NCBI GenBank assembly: GCA_944383765.1 | Contig: CALWQT010000005.1 | Location: 94,264-158,263, forward strand | Length of the DNA stretch: 64,000 nt | Direction: 5' to 3' | DNA from: an uncultured Lachnospiraceae bacterium | Lineage (GTDB): Bacteria; Bacillota; Clostridia; Lachnospirales; Lachnospiraceae | Part shown: positions 1-8,802 of the stretch, one piece after another | How the letters are laid out: each line of letters begins with the position of its first letter | How positions within the stretch are numbered: position 1 is the first letter of the stretch | Notes under the pieces: model-generated | Seen by the model: only the letters and a program-made list of their open reading frames with translations | Database searches by the model: none | Told to the model about the DNA's origin: nothing | Position numbers and translations under genes: made by a program

Positions 1-1302
1 TCCGATACTTCTTTTCTTTATGGAAGACAATTTACAGAAGAGGAGATCAACGCTGCCCTGTTCTCTGGCTCTCCTTCCCAGCTGGTCCCCACCACCGACG
101 AAAACGGGCATGGCACTTTTCTGGCAGGAGTTGCCGCCGGCAACGAATCTGCTGACGGGACTTTCTCCGGTGCCGCTCCGGCCTGCCGTATTGGCGTTGT
201 TAAACTGAAACAGGCCAAAACCTATCTCAGAGATTTTTATCTGATCAGAGAGGGCGCAGAAGCCTACCAGGAAAATGACCTGATGATGGGTTTGAAGTAT
301 CTCCTTCTTCTGGCATCTGCATACAGGCTCCCTCTGGTGGTACTGATCAGTCTGGGCACCTCCCAAGGCAGTCATGAAGGTACTTCTCCTCTGGGAAAAA
401 TGCTTAACCAGATGGCTGAATTTTCCGGGGTCATCCCTGTCCTGGCGGCAGGGAATGAAGCGGCTTCCGGCCGCCACTTCCGCGGTTCTGTGTTAAAGGA
501 TGAAGAATATGAAGATGTGGAAATCCGGGTAGCCGACCAGGAAAGGGGATTTGTGCTGGAACTCTGGGGAAGAGATCCTGAACTTTATACCGTCGGCTTT
601 CTCTCGCCCACGGGAGAACGGGTAGAACGGATTCCCCTCACATTCCGGGACGACAACCGGATACGCTTTCTTCTGGAACAGACGGTAATCACCGTAAACT
701 ATCAAAATGCAGAAGCAGGTTCCGGCAGTCAGCTGATCTTCATGCGGTTTGAATCTCCCACAGCAGGCATCTGGCGTATCCGCGTCTACAACAGTCTGTA
801 TATTTCCGGAGAATATCATATGTGGCTTCCACCCCATTCCTTTATTTCCGAAAACACCATCTTTCTCCGTCCTGACCCGGATACCACCATTACCGATCCT
901 GCCAATGCTCCCCTCCCCATCACAGTAGGAGCCTATGACCACACAGGAGGCGGTATTTACCTGAATTCCGGCCGGGGTTTTTCCAGAAGCGGAAAAATCA
1001 AGCCGGAACTGGTCGCCCCGGGAGTAGACGTATACGGTCCCGGATTATCTCCCAGGCCCTGTATGCCCCGTATGGTTTATCGCAGCGGCACTTCTGTTTC
1101 TGCTGCCATCACTGCAGGGGCTGCCGCCTCCCTGGTCTCCTGGGGATTGGAAAGCGGACAGCCGGAGCTCACCGGGACCGCTGCCGTAAAATCCTACCTG
1201 GTCCGGGGTGCAAAAAGAAATCCAACCATCTCATACCCCTCAAAAGAATGGGGATATGGACAGTTGGATCTTTATCAGACATTCTTACGCATGCGGGAGT
1301 AA
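1..1302 (+). CDS. S8 family (subtilisin-like) serine protease, 5' end outside the window
   Basis: The reading frame is open from base 1, so the gene begins before the window. Two of the three subtilase catalytic motifs are visible: NGHGT, with the His codon at 109-111, and RSGTSVSAA, with the Ser codon at 1093-1095. The catalytic Asp must lie upstream. A long insert between the His and Ser blocks, about 250 residues and rich in beta-type sequence, resembles the Clostridia S8 proteases related to CspA/B/C, which process spore or surface proteins; that link is family knowledge. The stop at 1300-1302 overlaps the convergent clpX-like gene by 18 bp. An ATG at 283 is only an internal methionine, since conserved S8 sequence continues upstream of it. 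Confidence 0.9.
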   Translation, partial: SDTSFLYGRQFTEEEINAALFSGSPSQLVPTTDENGHGTFLAGVAAGNESADGTFSGAAPACRIGVVKLKQAKTYLRDFYLIREGAEAYQENDLMMGLKYLLLLASAYRLPLVVLISLGTSQGSHEGTSPLGKMLNQMAEFSGVIPVLAAGNEAASGRHFRGSVLKDEEYEDVEIRVADQERGFVLELWGRDPELYTVGFLSPTGERVERIPLTFRDDNRIRFLLEQTVITVNYQNAEAGSGSQLIFMRFESPTAGIWRIRVYNSLYISGEYHMWLPPHSFISENTIFLRPDPDTTITDPANAPLPITVGAYDHTGGGIYLNSGRGFSRSGKIKPELVAPGVDVYGPGLSPRPCMPRMVYRSGTSVSAAITAGAAASLVSWGLESGQPELTGTAAVKSYLVRGAKRNPTISYPSKEWGYGQLDLYQTFLRMRE

Positions 1303-2709
1303 GCTTCCTCTCATTCCGATCATGGGGCCTCCTGTTTTTTCCAGATAAGCCCTGGTTATGGTAACCGTACCTATACCAGGGTCTTTAGGAATCTCATACA
1401 TAATATCCAGCATGAATTCCTCTATAATAGCCCGCAAAGCCCTGGCGCCGGTATCTCTCTTCAGCGCCTCCTCGGCAATCCATTCCAGTGCCTCCTCTTC
1501 AAATGTCAGCTTCACTTCATCCAGTTCCAGCAGCTTCACATATTGTTTCAGAATGGCATTTTTCGGTTCTCTTAAAATCTTCACCAGCAGTTCTTTCGTC
1601 AGTTTCTGGAGTGTCACCGTAACCGGCAGACGACCCAGAAACTCCGGAATCATACCAAAATTTCTTAAATCTTCATTGGTCACCTGGCTGAGAATATCCG
1701 GGTCCTGGTCATATCTGTCTCTGAGTTCTGCATCAAATCCAATGGACGCTTTCTTGGTCAGCCTTTCTTTTATAATCTCTTCCAGGTCAGGAAACGCCCC
1801 TCCGCAGATAAACAGGATATGATCCGTGTTCACTGTCTCCATAGGGGTAAGAGCATTTTTCTGATTGGAGCCTACCGGCACCTCCACATCGGCTCCTTCC
1901 AGCAGTTTCAGCAATTCCTGCTGCACCGATTCTCCGCTCACATCTCTCGTATTCACATTTTTCTTCTTGGCAATCTTATCAATCTCATCAATAAACACAA
2001 TGCCGTGCTCTGCCCGTTCCACGTCATTGCCGGCTGATGCCAGCAGCTTGGAGATCACACTTTCAATATCATCCCCAATATAACCAGCTTCTGTAAGAGA
2101 AGTGGCATCTGCAATCGCCAGCGGTACATCCAGAAGCCTGGCCAGTGTCTTGACCAGATAGGTCTTGCCGCTTCCCGTGGGTCCGATCATCAGGATATTG
2201 GATTTTTCTATTTTTACATCATCAGTCTCACCTTTTGCCGCCATATAAACCCGTTTATAATGGTTATATACCGCTACGGAAATCACCTTTTTTGCTTTTT
2301 CCTGGCCAATGACGTATTCGTCCAGCTTTTTCTTGATCATATGGGGAGCCGGAATATCTTTCCACTGAAATTCCACCTTTTTCCCCTCTGACTTTTTCTT
2401 CACCTTCTGCTTTTTCGGAATTTCCATCTCAGGAATATTCATATTCTGAAAATCGCTGAAGTTCATATTCATATAAGGCATTCCCTGAATCTTGGACCAG
2501 TCCAGGTTCCCGTTGGTCACAGAATCAAACGCCTTCTGCATACAATCATGGCAAAGGTTCATATTGCCAGGCATGGTGATCATTTTCCCTGCCTTGCTCT
2601 CCGGCCGGCGGCAGACATAGCATACTTTCTCATATTCTTCCTCTTGGTCTTCTGCAGGATCCGTCCCTCCGGCTTTTTCTGACAAATAATCGTTTTCTCT
2701 GTCTTCCAA
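1285..2709 (-). CDS. clpX: ClpX-family AAA+ unfoldase (stand-alone paralogue)
   Basis: The 474-aa protein has an N-terminal C4 zinc finger (C30, C33, C53, C56), Walker A GPTGSGKT (176-183), Walker B FIDEID (D241/E242) and a GYIG pore loop at 209-212. It also has an IGF loop at 323-325, the feature ClpX uses to dock on ClpP. Family role: ATP-driven unfolding of proteins for ClpP. No clpP or tig is adjacent. A Met/Asn-rich then Lys-rich linker at about 75-112 replaces the usual short link, so this may be a second, specialised ClpX. The start is TTG at 2709, preceded by GGAGG at 8-nt spacing. The C-terminus overlaps the convergent protease gene. Confidence 0.88.
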   Translation of the reverse strand: MEDRENDYLSEKAGGTDPAEDQEEEYEKVCYVCRRPESKAGKMITMPGNMNLCHDCMQKAFDSVTNGNLDWSKIQGMPYMNMNFSDFQNMNIPEMEIPKKQKVKKKSEGKKVEFQWKDIPAPHMIKKKLDEYVIGQEKAKKVISVAVYNHYKRVYMAAKGETDDVKIEKSNILMIGPTGSGKTYLVKTLARLLDVPLAIADATSLTEAGYIGDDIESVISKLLASAGNDVERAEHGIVFIDEIDKIAKKKNVNTRDVSGESVQQELLKLLEGADVEVPVGSNQKNALTPMETVNTDHILFICGGAFPDLEEIIKERLTKKASIGFDAELRDRYDQDPDILSQVTNEDLRNFGMIPEFLGRLPVTVTLQKLTKELLVKILREPKNAILKQYVKLLELDEVKLTFEEEALEWIAEEALKRDTGARALRAIIEEFMLDIMYEIPKDPGIGTVTITRAYLEKTGGPMIGMRGSLLPHA

Positions 2710-2809
2710 CTCTTTTTCCTCCGTCCTTTTCCTATTACAATGTCATCATCCATTATAAATGATTTTCTCTCCTGGTACAAGAAACACAAAATGAAATTTT
2801 CCTAAACCC

Positions 2810-2845
2810 AAAAACTCCGGGAAGCTCAAACCTCCCGGAATTTTT
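2810..2845 (-). terminator. Rho-independent terminator after htrA
   Basis: A 7-bp stem TCCGGGA/TCCCGGA (2816-2822 / 2833-2839) is flanked by an A-run at 2810-2814 and a T-run at 2841-2845, so it could work on both strands. It lies just beyond the htrA stop and upstream of the clpX-like gene, which suggests the two are transcribed separately. Confidence 0.75.
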
Positions 2846-2860
2846 ATTGTATTTGGGTCT

Positions 2861-4303
2861 TTAATTGTTTGCTCCTTCACTGGGAACTCCATTTTCCACC
2901 GTATCATCTGCCGGCTTATAATCCAGTGTCACCTGTACTTCCCGTTCCACATACTGACCGTTTTCCAGAGACTGTACCGTCAAAGTTACCGTCTCACCGC
3001 CCTCATAGTAAGTGAGCATCTGCTGCAGGCTCTCCATGGTTTTTACCGAAGAACCATCAAACTTTGTGATAATGTCCTTCTCACGCAGGTCCGACTTGGA
3101 AGCAGCTCCGCCCTCTGTGATTTTATATACGTAAATACCCTGGGGCATTCCAAATGTAGAAGCATACTTTTCATCTATCGTCAATGCCTGGATTCCAAGA
3201 TAACCCTGACGGCTCTCATCCACTGCCACTTTTGTCTTTGTGTTCATCAGGTCATTGATGATATCCTGCACAGCGGATACCGGAATGGCATATCCCATAC
3301 CTTCTACATCGGTGTCTGAATATTTTGCAGAATTGATACCGATTACCTCACCCTGCATATTCAATAAGGCACCACCGCTGTTTCCCGGATTGATGGCTGC
3401 ATCCGTCTGAAGCAGATGTCTGGTAGTTCCATCTTCTCCCGTAGTTACCTCCCTGTCCAGAGCACTGATATATCCCACTGTTACGGACTGACCATAACCC
3501 AGTGCGTTTCCAATCGCCACAACGCCCTGACCTACTTTCAGAGAATCGGAATCTCCCATGGTCGCGATGGATATTTTACTCATAGTATCAGCAGAAATAC
3601 TGGAAAGCGGCACCGCGATCACTGCCAGGTCATTTTCTGCATCCGTTCCTTTGATATTCGCTTCCACCGACTGGTCATCAATAAAGACTACCTGAAGGTC
3701 CTCGGAGTTCTCCACCACATGATTGTTGGTCACGATCAAAAGTTCCGTATCATTCTGACCGATGATAATACCTGAACCGGCGCTGGGTACTTCATATTCC
3801 TGTTTTCCGAAAAACCAGTCATTGGTCTCATACAGCATCTTATTGTTGATCGCTACGATAGACGGCATGGCTTTTTCTGCAATCGGAGAAACATCAAGCA
3901 CTGCTGTCTGCATGGCAGTCACCGTATCTGAGGTATCGGCGCTTTCTGCAACGGCAGGAGCTGTGGTCAATTCTGTCCTCACCGGATTCTGCTGCTTTTC
4001 ATAATAATCCGCCAGCATATTGATTCCTACCATCGTACTGCCTGCCACAGTTCCAAACAGCAGAGCCGCCGCTGTAACCGCTGCTGCAGTCCTGGCTCCT
4101 TTGTGTTTCTTCTTCGGTTTCACCGGCTTTGGCTGGATTGGCTCCTGAGGAATAAAACGTCCTGTCTCCGGCTCTTTTGCCTCTTCCTGCTCTGCCTCCG
4201 GTTCCGGTTCCACTACCTTCTCTGTTTCCATCTCCATATTCTCATGATCCGGATTTGTATGTTCATTCTTATCTAAATTTTCATGGTCAAATTCATTATA
4301 CAT
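2861..4303 (-). CDS. htrA: HtrA/DegP-like membrane-anchored serine protease with PDZ domain
   Basis: The 480-aa protein has an acidic cytosolic tail (1-66), one membrane segment (about 70-97), a trypsin-like domain with triad His195 (TNNHVV), Asp225 (ENDLAVI) and Ser309 (GNSGGAL), and a single PDZ domain near 370-465. Family role: removal of misfolded or damaged proteins at the outer face of the membrane. The ATG start at 4303 has AAAGGAG upstream. The acidic N-terminal extension is rich in Glu/Pro and may have a regulatory role. The gene is flanked by terminators on both sides, so it is probably monocistronic. Its promoter region carries phased AATTGTG repeats (listed separately). Confidence 0.93.
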   Translation of the reverse strand: MYNEFDHENLDKNEHTNPDHENMEMETEKVVEPEPEAEQEEAKEPETGRFIPQEPIQPKPVKPKKKHKGARTAAAVTAAALLFGTVAGSTMVGINMLADYYEKQQNPVRTELTTAPAVAESADTSDTVTAMQTAVLDVSPIAEKAMPSIVAINNKMLYETNDWFFGKQEYEVPSAGSGIIIGQNDTELLIVTNNHVVENSEDLQVVFIDDQSVEANIKGTDAENDLAVIAVPLSSISADTMSKISIATMGDSDSLKVGQGVVAIGNALGYGQSVTVGYISALDREVTTGEDGTTRHLLQTDAAINPGNSGGALLNMQGEVIGINSAKYSDTDVEGMGYAIPVSAVQDIINDLMNTKTKVAVDESRQGYLGIQALTIDEKYASTFGMPQGIYVYKITEGGAASKSDLREKDIITKFDGSSVKTMESLQQMLTYYEGGETVTLTVQSLENGQYVEREVQVTLDYKPADDTVENGVPSEGANN

Positions 4304-4351
4304 ATTTCATTCTCCTTTCACTCTTTCATTTCATGGCTTAGTTTATCAACG

Positions 4352-4391
4352 AATTGTGTCCGAATTGTGATAAAACCATTATAAAATTGTG
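4352..4391 (-). promoter_or_regulatory. htrA promoter with phased heptamer repeats
   Basis: On the minus strand, the -10 TATAAT is at 4378-4383 (as ATTATA on +), with a poor -35 about 17 bp upstream. AATTGTG occurs three times on + (4352-4358, 4363-4369, 4385-4391), spaced 11 and 22 bp. This helical phasing around the -10 is typical of a direct-repeat regulator site, for example an OmpR-family response regulator. The regulator's identity is unknown. Confidence 0.5.
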
Positions 4392-4422
4392 AAACCGGGA
4401 TAAAAAACAGACTTTCATACGC

Positions 4423-4458
4423 AAGATTGGCAGGACGCTTCCGCTTCCTGCCAATCTT
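4423..4458 (-). terminator. Terminator of the polysaccharide/LCP operon
   Basis: A perfect 13-bp inverted repeat AAGATTGGCAGGA / TCCTGCCAATCTT (4423-4435 / 4446-4458) starts 27 bp past the LCP stop. The T-rich stretch on the minus strand begins about 15 nt after the stem, so the hairpin is strong but the U-tract is displaced. Confidence 0.65.
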
Positions 4459-4484
4459 CTCTATTCCCGGTATATTTACTTTTC

Positions 4485-6314
4485 CTAAACTCCAGGCGGC
4501 GGCGCAATAATAATGCCATCACCAGTAGATGCTGTACTGGATTCTGGAGACGGGCTGGTTGGGTTGCCGCCCGGGCCTCCCGGCTCTACGACCGTCTCAT
4601 CCGGTTTGGTTGGCGATACAATTGGCGCTCTGGAAGATTCCGTAGGCGCCGCAGCGCTGGAAGATTCCGTAGGCCTGGTGGATTCTGTCGGTCTGGTAGA
4701 CTGGGAAGGATCCGTCGGTTTCGTTCCCTGAGAAGGTCTGGTTTCTCCTTCAGTAGTCTCCTCTCCCGGGCCGTGGTTGGAACTCTCACTGCTTTCCATT
4801 CCTGAAGAAGGCTGGCTTCCATCAAGAGGTTCATCCTGCTCTTCATGGTCTTTGTCAATCACATTTCCAAACTCGTCTGTTTCCTTAATATTTCCATATT
4901 CATCGGTCTCTATTTCCGTTTCCTTCGTGGTCTCCTCCGCTGTTGTTTTAGGTTTGTACTCCATTCCTCCATCTGTTCCCACATGGTCAATGGACTGTCC
5001 TTTTGTATACATTCCGGAATCAGACGCAATCTTTGCACTGATCTGCTTCACCTGATCTGTGGTTGTATAAGAAGTATCGTCAAACAGGAATTCATGAAGT
5101 TCCACTACATTGCTCTCCAATGTCTGAGGAATGACACAGGCTCCTTTTTTACCCATGTTGGCATCCCCTCTTGCAAACGGGAATCCGCCTGTTTCTCCAA
5201 TATGATAATTGGATATATTCTGTGCCATTTCAATCATATCCATGGTATCAATACTGGTGGAAACCATAGGTGCCACGGTTACGATAATATTATTCAGTAC
5301 TGAAAAATCTGCTTGCTGGGCTTTTTCAAATGCCGCTTCAAATACTTTTCTCTGCCGTTCTGTCCGGGCAAAATCTGTATCCATCAAGCGCAAACGTCCA
5401 TAAGCCACCGCCTGCACTCCGTCCAAATGGTTCATTCCTGCATGAGTCAGCTGAGTCGTAGGAATTCCTGTAACCTTCTGTGTTTCTGTAATAAAACCAT
5501 TGATATAGGAAAATTCCGCCTTGCTGATTTCCATATCAATACCGCCCAGGATATTGATGGCTTCTGCAACGGCCGTCCAGTTAAAGGTAACATAATCTTC
5601 AATATCCAGATCCAGGTTTTTGTTCAGCGCTTTAATCGCCTGAGTGGAACCGCCTAAAAAGTAAGCCTGATTGATCTTATTATAAGAACCTTTATCATCA
5701 ATATTCAAATAAGTATCACGGAACACAGACACAATTTTAATTTCTCCCGTAGCCCGATTGATATTAAAAATCATATTTACATCGGCATTGGCACCTTTTC
5801 CTGTGTTAGTTCCACGGCTGTCCACACCGAATACGGCTATGGTCCAGTAACCTTCCATCTTTTCCAGGGTCTCCGTTGCCAGTTCCTGGTTTTTGACATT
5901 CTCCGCCTTAAAGTCATCCTGCCGCTGTATCAGGGAATACCTTCTGGCAAAGAATGCATATCCGAAGATAAATAACAGGGCAAAACACTCGGCGATAATG
6001 AACTTGATGATTCTTCTCCGCCGTTTCATCTCCGGTGTGACCGAACGCTTCTGGCTTCCCTGTCCCTTTCTGTTTACTGGTTCTCTCTGAACGTTATTAT
6101 CCTCTTCCGGCCTTTTCTGACCGATCCCTGCATGGAGACGGCCGGCATCAGACGGGGTCGCCCGTTTCACAGCCGTTCTGGTCTCTTTATTCACCGTCCG
6201 GCTCTCAGCCGGTTCCTTTTCTATCCTTCTCTCATCCATATCTCTCATGGACGTTTTTTTTCGGCTTTGCCTGGCTCTGGATCTCCCAGATATATTTTCA
6301 AAATCCTGACTCAT
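4485..6314 (-). CDS. LytR-CpsA-Psr (LCP) family cell-wall glycopolymer ligase
   Basis: The 609-aa protein has a basic, disordered cytosolic part (1-100), a membrane anchor at about 102-122 and an LCP catalytic domain (about 155-390) with FGVDSRGTN (162-170), D178 and SVFRDTY (R199, D200). Family role: moving lipid-linked glycopolymers (teichoic acid, capsule) onto peptidoglycan outside the cell. The last 170 residues are Ser/Thr/Pro/Glu-rich repeats, probably a flexible wall-spanning tail. The gene is the last in the polysaccharide operon, 29 bp after the initiating sugar-transferase gene. That position fits attachment of the operon's product to the wall. Confidence 0.92.
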   Translation of the reverse strand: MSQDFENISGRSRARQSRKKTSMRDMDERRIEKEPAESRTVNKETRTAVKRATPSDAGRLHAGIGQKRPEEDNNVQREPVNRKGQGSQKRSVTPEMKRRRRIIKFIIAECFALLFIFGYAFFARRYSLIQRQDDFKAENVKNQELATETLEKMEGYWTIAVFGVDSRGTNTGKGANADVNMIFNINRATGEIKIVSVFRDTYLNIDDKGSYNKINQAYFLGGSTQAIKALNKNLDLDIEDYVTFNWTAVAEAINILGGIDMEISKAEFSYINGFITETQKVTGIPTTQLTHAGMNHLDGVQAVAYGRLRLMDTDFARTERQRKVFEAAFEKAQQADFSVLNNIIVTVAPMVSTSIDTMDMIEMAQNISNYHIGETGGFPFARGDANMGKKGACVIPQTLESNVVELHEFLFDDTSYTTTDQVKQISAKIASDSGMYTKGQSIDHVGTDGGMEYKPKTTAEETTKETEIETDEYGNIKETDEFGNVIDKDHEEQDEPLDGSQPSSGMESSESSNHGPGEETTEGETRPSQGTKPTDPSQSTRPTESTRPTESSSAAAPTESSRAPIVSPTKPDETVVEPGGPGGNPTSPSPESSTASTGDGIIIAPPPGV

Positions 6315-6343
6315 GCTATACCTCTTTACTGATGTGTGTAATA

Positions 6344-7756
6344 CTAATAAGCATTTTTATTGATAAAGCCCTTAAATACGGTAAGAAATAAAATCTTAAA
6401 ATCAAATCCAAGGGTCCAGTTCTCAATATAATAAAGATCGTGTTCAATTCTTTTCGTAATGGAAGTATCGCCCCGATATCCATTCACCTGCGCCCATCCG
6501 GTAAGTCCGGGACGCACCTGATGTTTTACCATATAACGGGGAATTTCTTCCTTAAACTTTTCTACAAAAAACGGCCGCTCCGGTCTTGGGCCGACCAGAC
6601 TCATGTCCCCTTTCAGCACATTGAAAAACTGGGGCATTTCATCAATGCTGGTTTTTCTGATAAAACGGCCTACCGGCGTAACCCTGGGATCATGAGGAGT
6701 CGTCCATTTTTCCTTTTCCTCTGACGGAGGCTGTACCTCCATGGAACGGAATTTATACATCTTAAATGGACGGTTATGAAGTCCTACCCTCTCCTGGCTG
6801 TAGATCACCGGTCCAGGTGAAGTCACCTTCACCAGAATTGCCGTTATCACCATCACCGGAGAAAACAAAAGAATGGCAAATACCGAACCAAACAGATCCA
6901 TGGTCCGTTTCATAAATTTATTAAGCCCATTGGTCAGCGGCACATGACGGATATGGATCACCGGCAATCCTAGCAGGTCCTCCATATAAGGCCTGGTAGG
7001 GATAATATTATTATAATCCGGGATAAATTTCGTATGCACACCGGATTTCTCACAGGCATTTACAATTTCTTTTAAATTACCAAATTCCTGAATACTTAAC
7101 GTGATCGCTATCTCGTCAAGCACATTCATATCAAGAATCGTATTCAACTCACCTATAGTTCCCAGGACACGGATTCCCTTATATTCTTCTCCCAGGGATT
7201 TATGGTCATCCAGGATACCGGCAATATGGTATCCCCACTCCGGATTCTGCTTCACCCGGTCGATATATCCTTCTGCCGCCCGACTGTATCCGATCAGCAG
7301 GATATGTTTCAGATTGTAGCCTTTTGCCCGCATGGACCGCAGCGCAGCCCGTATGGCATTGCGTTCCAAGGTCTCCGCCACAATATTGATAACAAAGAAA
7401 TACATGACCATTGGTCTGGAAAAGTTGTACCAATATGGGTTTTTGCTGATCAGATAAAGCACCAGGGTAAACAACAGCAAGCCCAGGGCGTTCGCCTTAC
7501 AGATATTGGCAAATTCCAGACGCCTTCCCTGCACCCGCTTTGGGACATACAGATGAAATACTGCATATAAAAGCAGATAGACAGGAATGACGATCAGAAG
7601 CGCCATCAGATAAAACTCGGCTCTCAGCGGGTCCCCTTTTGTGGGAACAAAGCCGTTTATCATCAATAACCATGCAACGCCGTAAGAAAAGGCGATCACA
7701 ATCCCGTCCAGCAGGATCTGCAACCGGTCAAATTCACGCTGATGATCTTTAATCAT
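6344..7756 (-). CDS. Polyprenyl-phosphate sugar-1-phosphate transferase (polysaccharide-initiating)
   Basis: The 470-aa protein has hydrophobic N-terminal segments, a CoA/nucleotide-binding-like middle region (about 140-260) and a C-terminal bacterial sugar transferase domain with PGPVIYSQERVGL and KFRSM motifs. This matches the WbaP/WcaJ/CpsE type that moves a sugar phosphate from a UDP-sugar to undecaprenyl phosphate, starting repeat-unit synthesis. The sugar cannot be read from sequence. GAGGTGA precedes the ATG. It follows the GT2 genes and precedes LCP on the same strand. Confidence 0.92.
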   Translation of the reverse strand: MIKDHQREFDRLQILLDGIVIAFSYGVAWLLMINGFVPTKGDPLRAEFYLMALLIVIPVYLLLYAVFHLYVPKRVQGRRLEFANICKANALGLLLFTLVLYLISKNPYWYNFSRPMVMYFFVINIVAETLERNAIRAALRSMRAKGYNLKHILLIGYSRAAEGYIDRVKQNPEWGYHIAGILDDHKSLGEEYKGIRVLGTIGELNTILDMNVLDEIAITLSIQEFGNLKEIVNACEKSGVHTKFIPDYNNIIPTRPYMEDLLGLPVIHIRHVPLTNGLNKFMKRTMDLFGSVFAILLFSPVMVITAILVKVTSPGPVIYSQERVGLHNRPFKMYKFRSMEVQPPSEEKEKWTTPHDPRVTPVGRFIRKTSIDEMPQFFNVLKGDMSLVGPRPERPFFVEKFKEEIPRYMVKHQVRPGLTGWAQVNGYRGDTSITKRIEHDLYYIENWTLGFDFKILFLTVFKGFINKNAY

Positions 7757-7822
7757 TGGATAATCACCTCAACATCTTACTTATTATACATGAAAGACCT
7801 GCCAACTGCCATAAATAAATTC

Positions 7823-8800
7823 TTACAATTTACGAATCCGTCTTTTGGCAAATTCCCATACATACAGAAATGTACCGCAGATCAGTTCCCACTGTATTCC
7901 TATATATTGCTTCAGATGCTCCGAACGATAAGGCACTTTTTTACACCGCCCAAGTGTAGAAAATCCTTCCTTCAGGCCTTCCAGATACTCTTTTTCAAAT
8001 CCTTTCCGGCAGAAAAATCCATATTTTACCGCCACTCCCACCGCTAAAGGAATACTGTTGAGCAGAAGCTGTGGCCAGGGCATATTTTTATAATTCAGAT
8101 AGACCTGGTTTCTTGCCGTCAGCCGTACCTTAAACCCATTATATTTGGAGCCGCTGGTACCGCTTCCCACATGGTATACCTTTGCCGTAGGGCAGTAGAC
8201 GTTTTTATAGCCGTAAATCTTCGCCCGGTATCCCACGTCAATATCTTCCAGATAGGCAAAATGATTCTCATCAAAATATCCGATCTCGTCAAATACCTTT
8301 CTGCGGTAAATAGCCGCTCCGGCACAGGCTGCAAATACCTGACAGGGTTTCCGGTACCCTCTGGCCGGCTGTCCCACGCCTCTCTGGTAAGCCCAGCCAA
8401 GAACACTGTACATATCTCCCGCATCATCAAGAAGTTCTCTGTCAGCAGACTGTATCATCTTGCTGCTGGCGGAAAACACATCAGGAAACCGTTCCATACA
8501 GCGCACCAGTTCCCCCACATAATCCGGAAACACTTCTGTATCATTATTTAACAGAATGACATAAGGCGTATCCACAGACCGTATCCCCACATTCACTGCC
8601 CCGGAAAAACCGGTATTGCTGTCTAAAAAGATAGTGGGGATCCCTTTCTCCTCCAGCCATTCCCTGCTGCCATCTTCCGAACCATTATCCACCACCAGGA
8701 CATCAAAATCCCGGTAATTCTGACGGTCCAAAGCTGCAAAACATGGTTCCATGAACTGCAGCCCGTTATAATTAGGTATGATCACCGTTACTTTATTCAT
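7823..8800 (-). CDS. GT2 family glycosyltransferase (rhamnosyltransferase-like)
   Basis: This is an about 325-aa GT-A fold enzyme. VTVIIPNYNG opens the nucleotide-binding core, NNDTEV provides the metal/sugar-nucleotide acidic motif, and EDIDVGYR is the usual second acidic motif of rhamnosyltransferase-like GT2 enzymes. Role: adding one sugar to the lipid-linked repeat unit on the cytosolic side. Start chosen at ATG 8800: GGAG lies 8 nt upstream, whereas the in-frame TTG at 8806 would be only 3 nt from it. It slightly overlaps the preceding gene's stop, so translation is probably coupled. Confidence 0.9.
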   Translation of the reverse strand: MNKVTVIIPNYNGLQFMEPCFAALDRQNYRDFDVLVVDNGSEDGSREWLEEKGIPTIFLDSNTGFSGAVNVGIRSVDTPYVILLNNDTEVFPDYVGELVRCMERFPDVFSASSKMIQSADRELLDDAGDMYSVLGWAYQRGVGQPARGYRKPCQVFAACAGAAIYRRKVFDEIGYFDENHFAYLEDIDVGYRAKIYGYKNVYCPTAKVYHVGSGTSGSKYNGFKVRLTARNQVYLNYKNMPWPQLLLNSIPLAVGVAVKYGFFCRKGFEKEYLEGLKEGFSTLGRCKKVPYRSEHLKQYIGIQWELICGTFLYVWEFAKRRIRKL

Positions 8801-8802
8801 AA

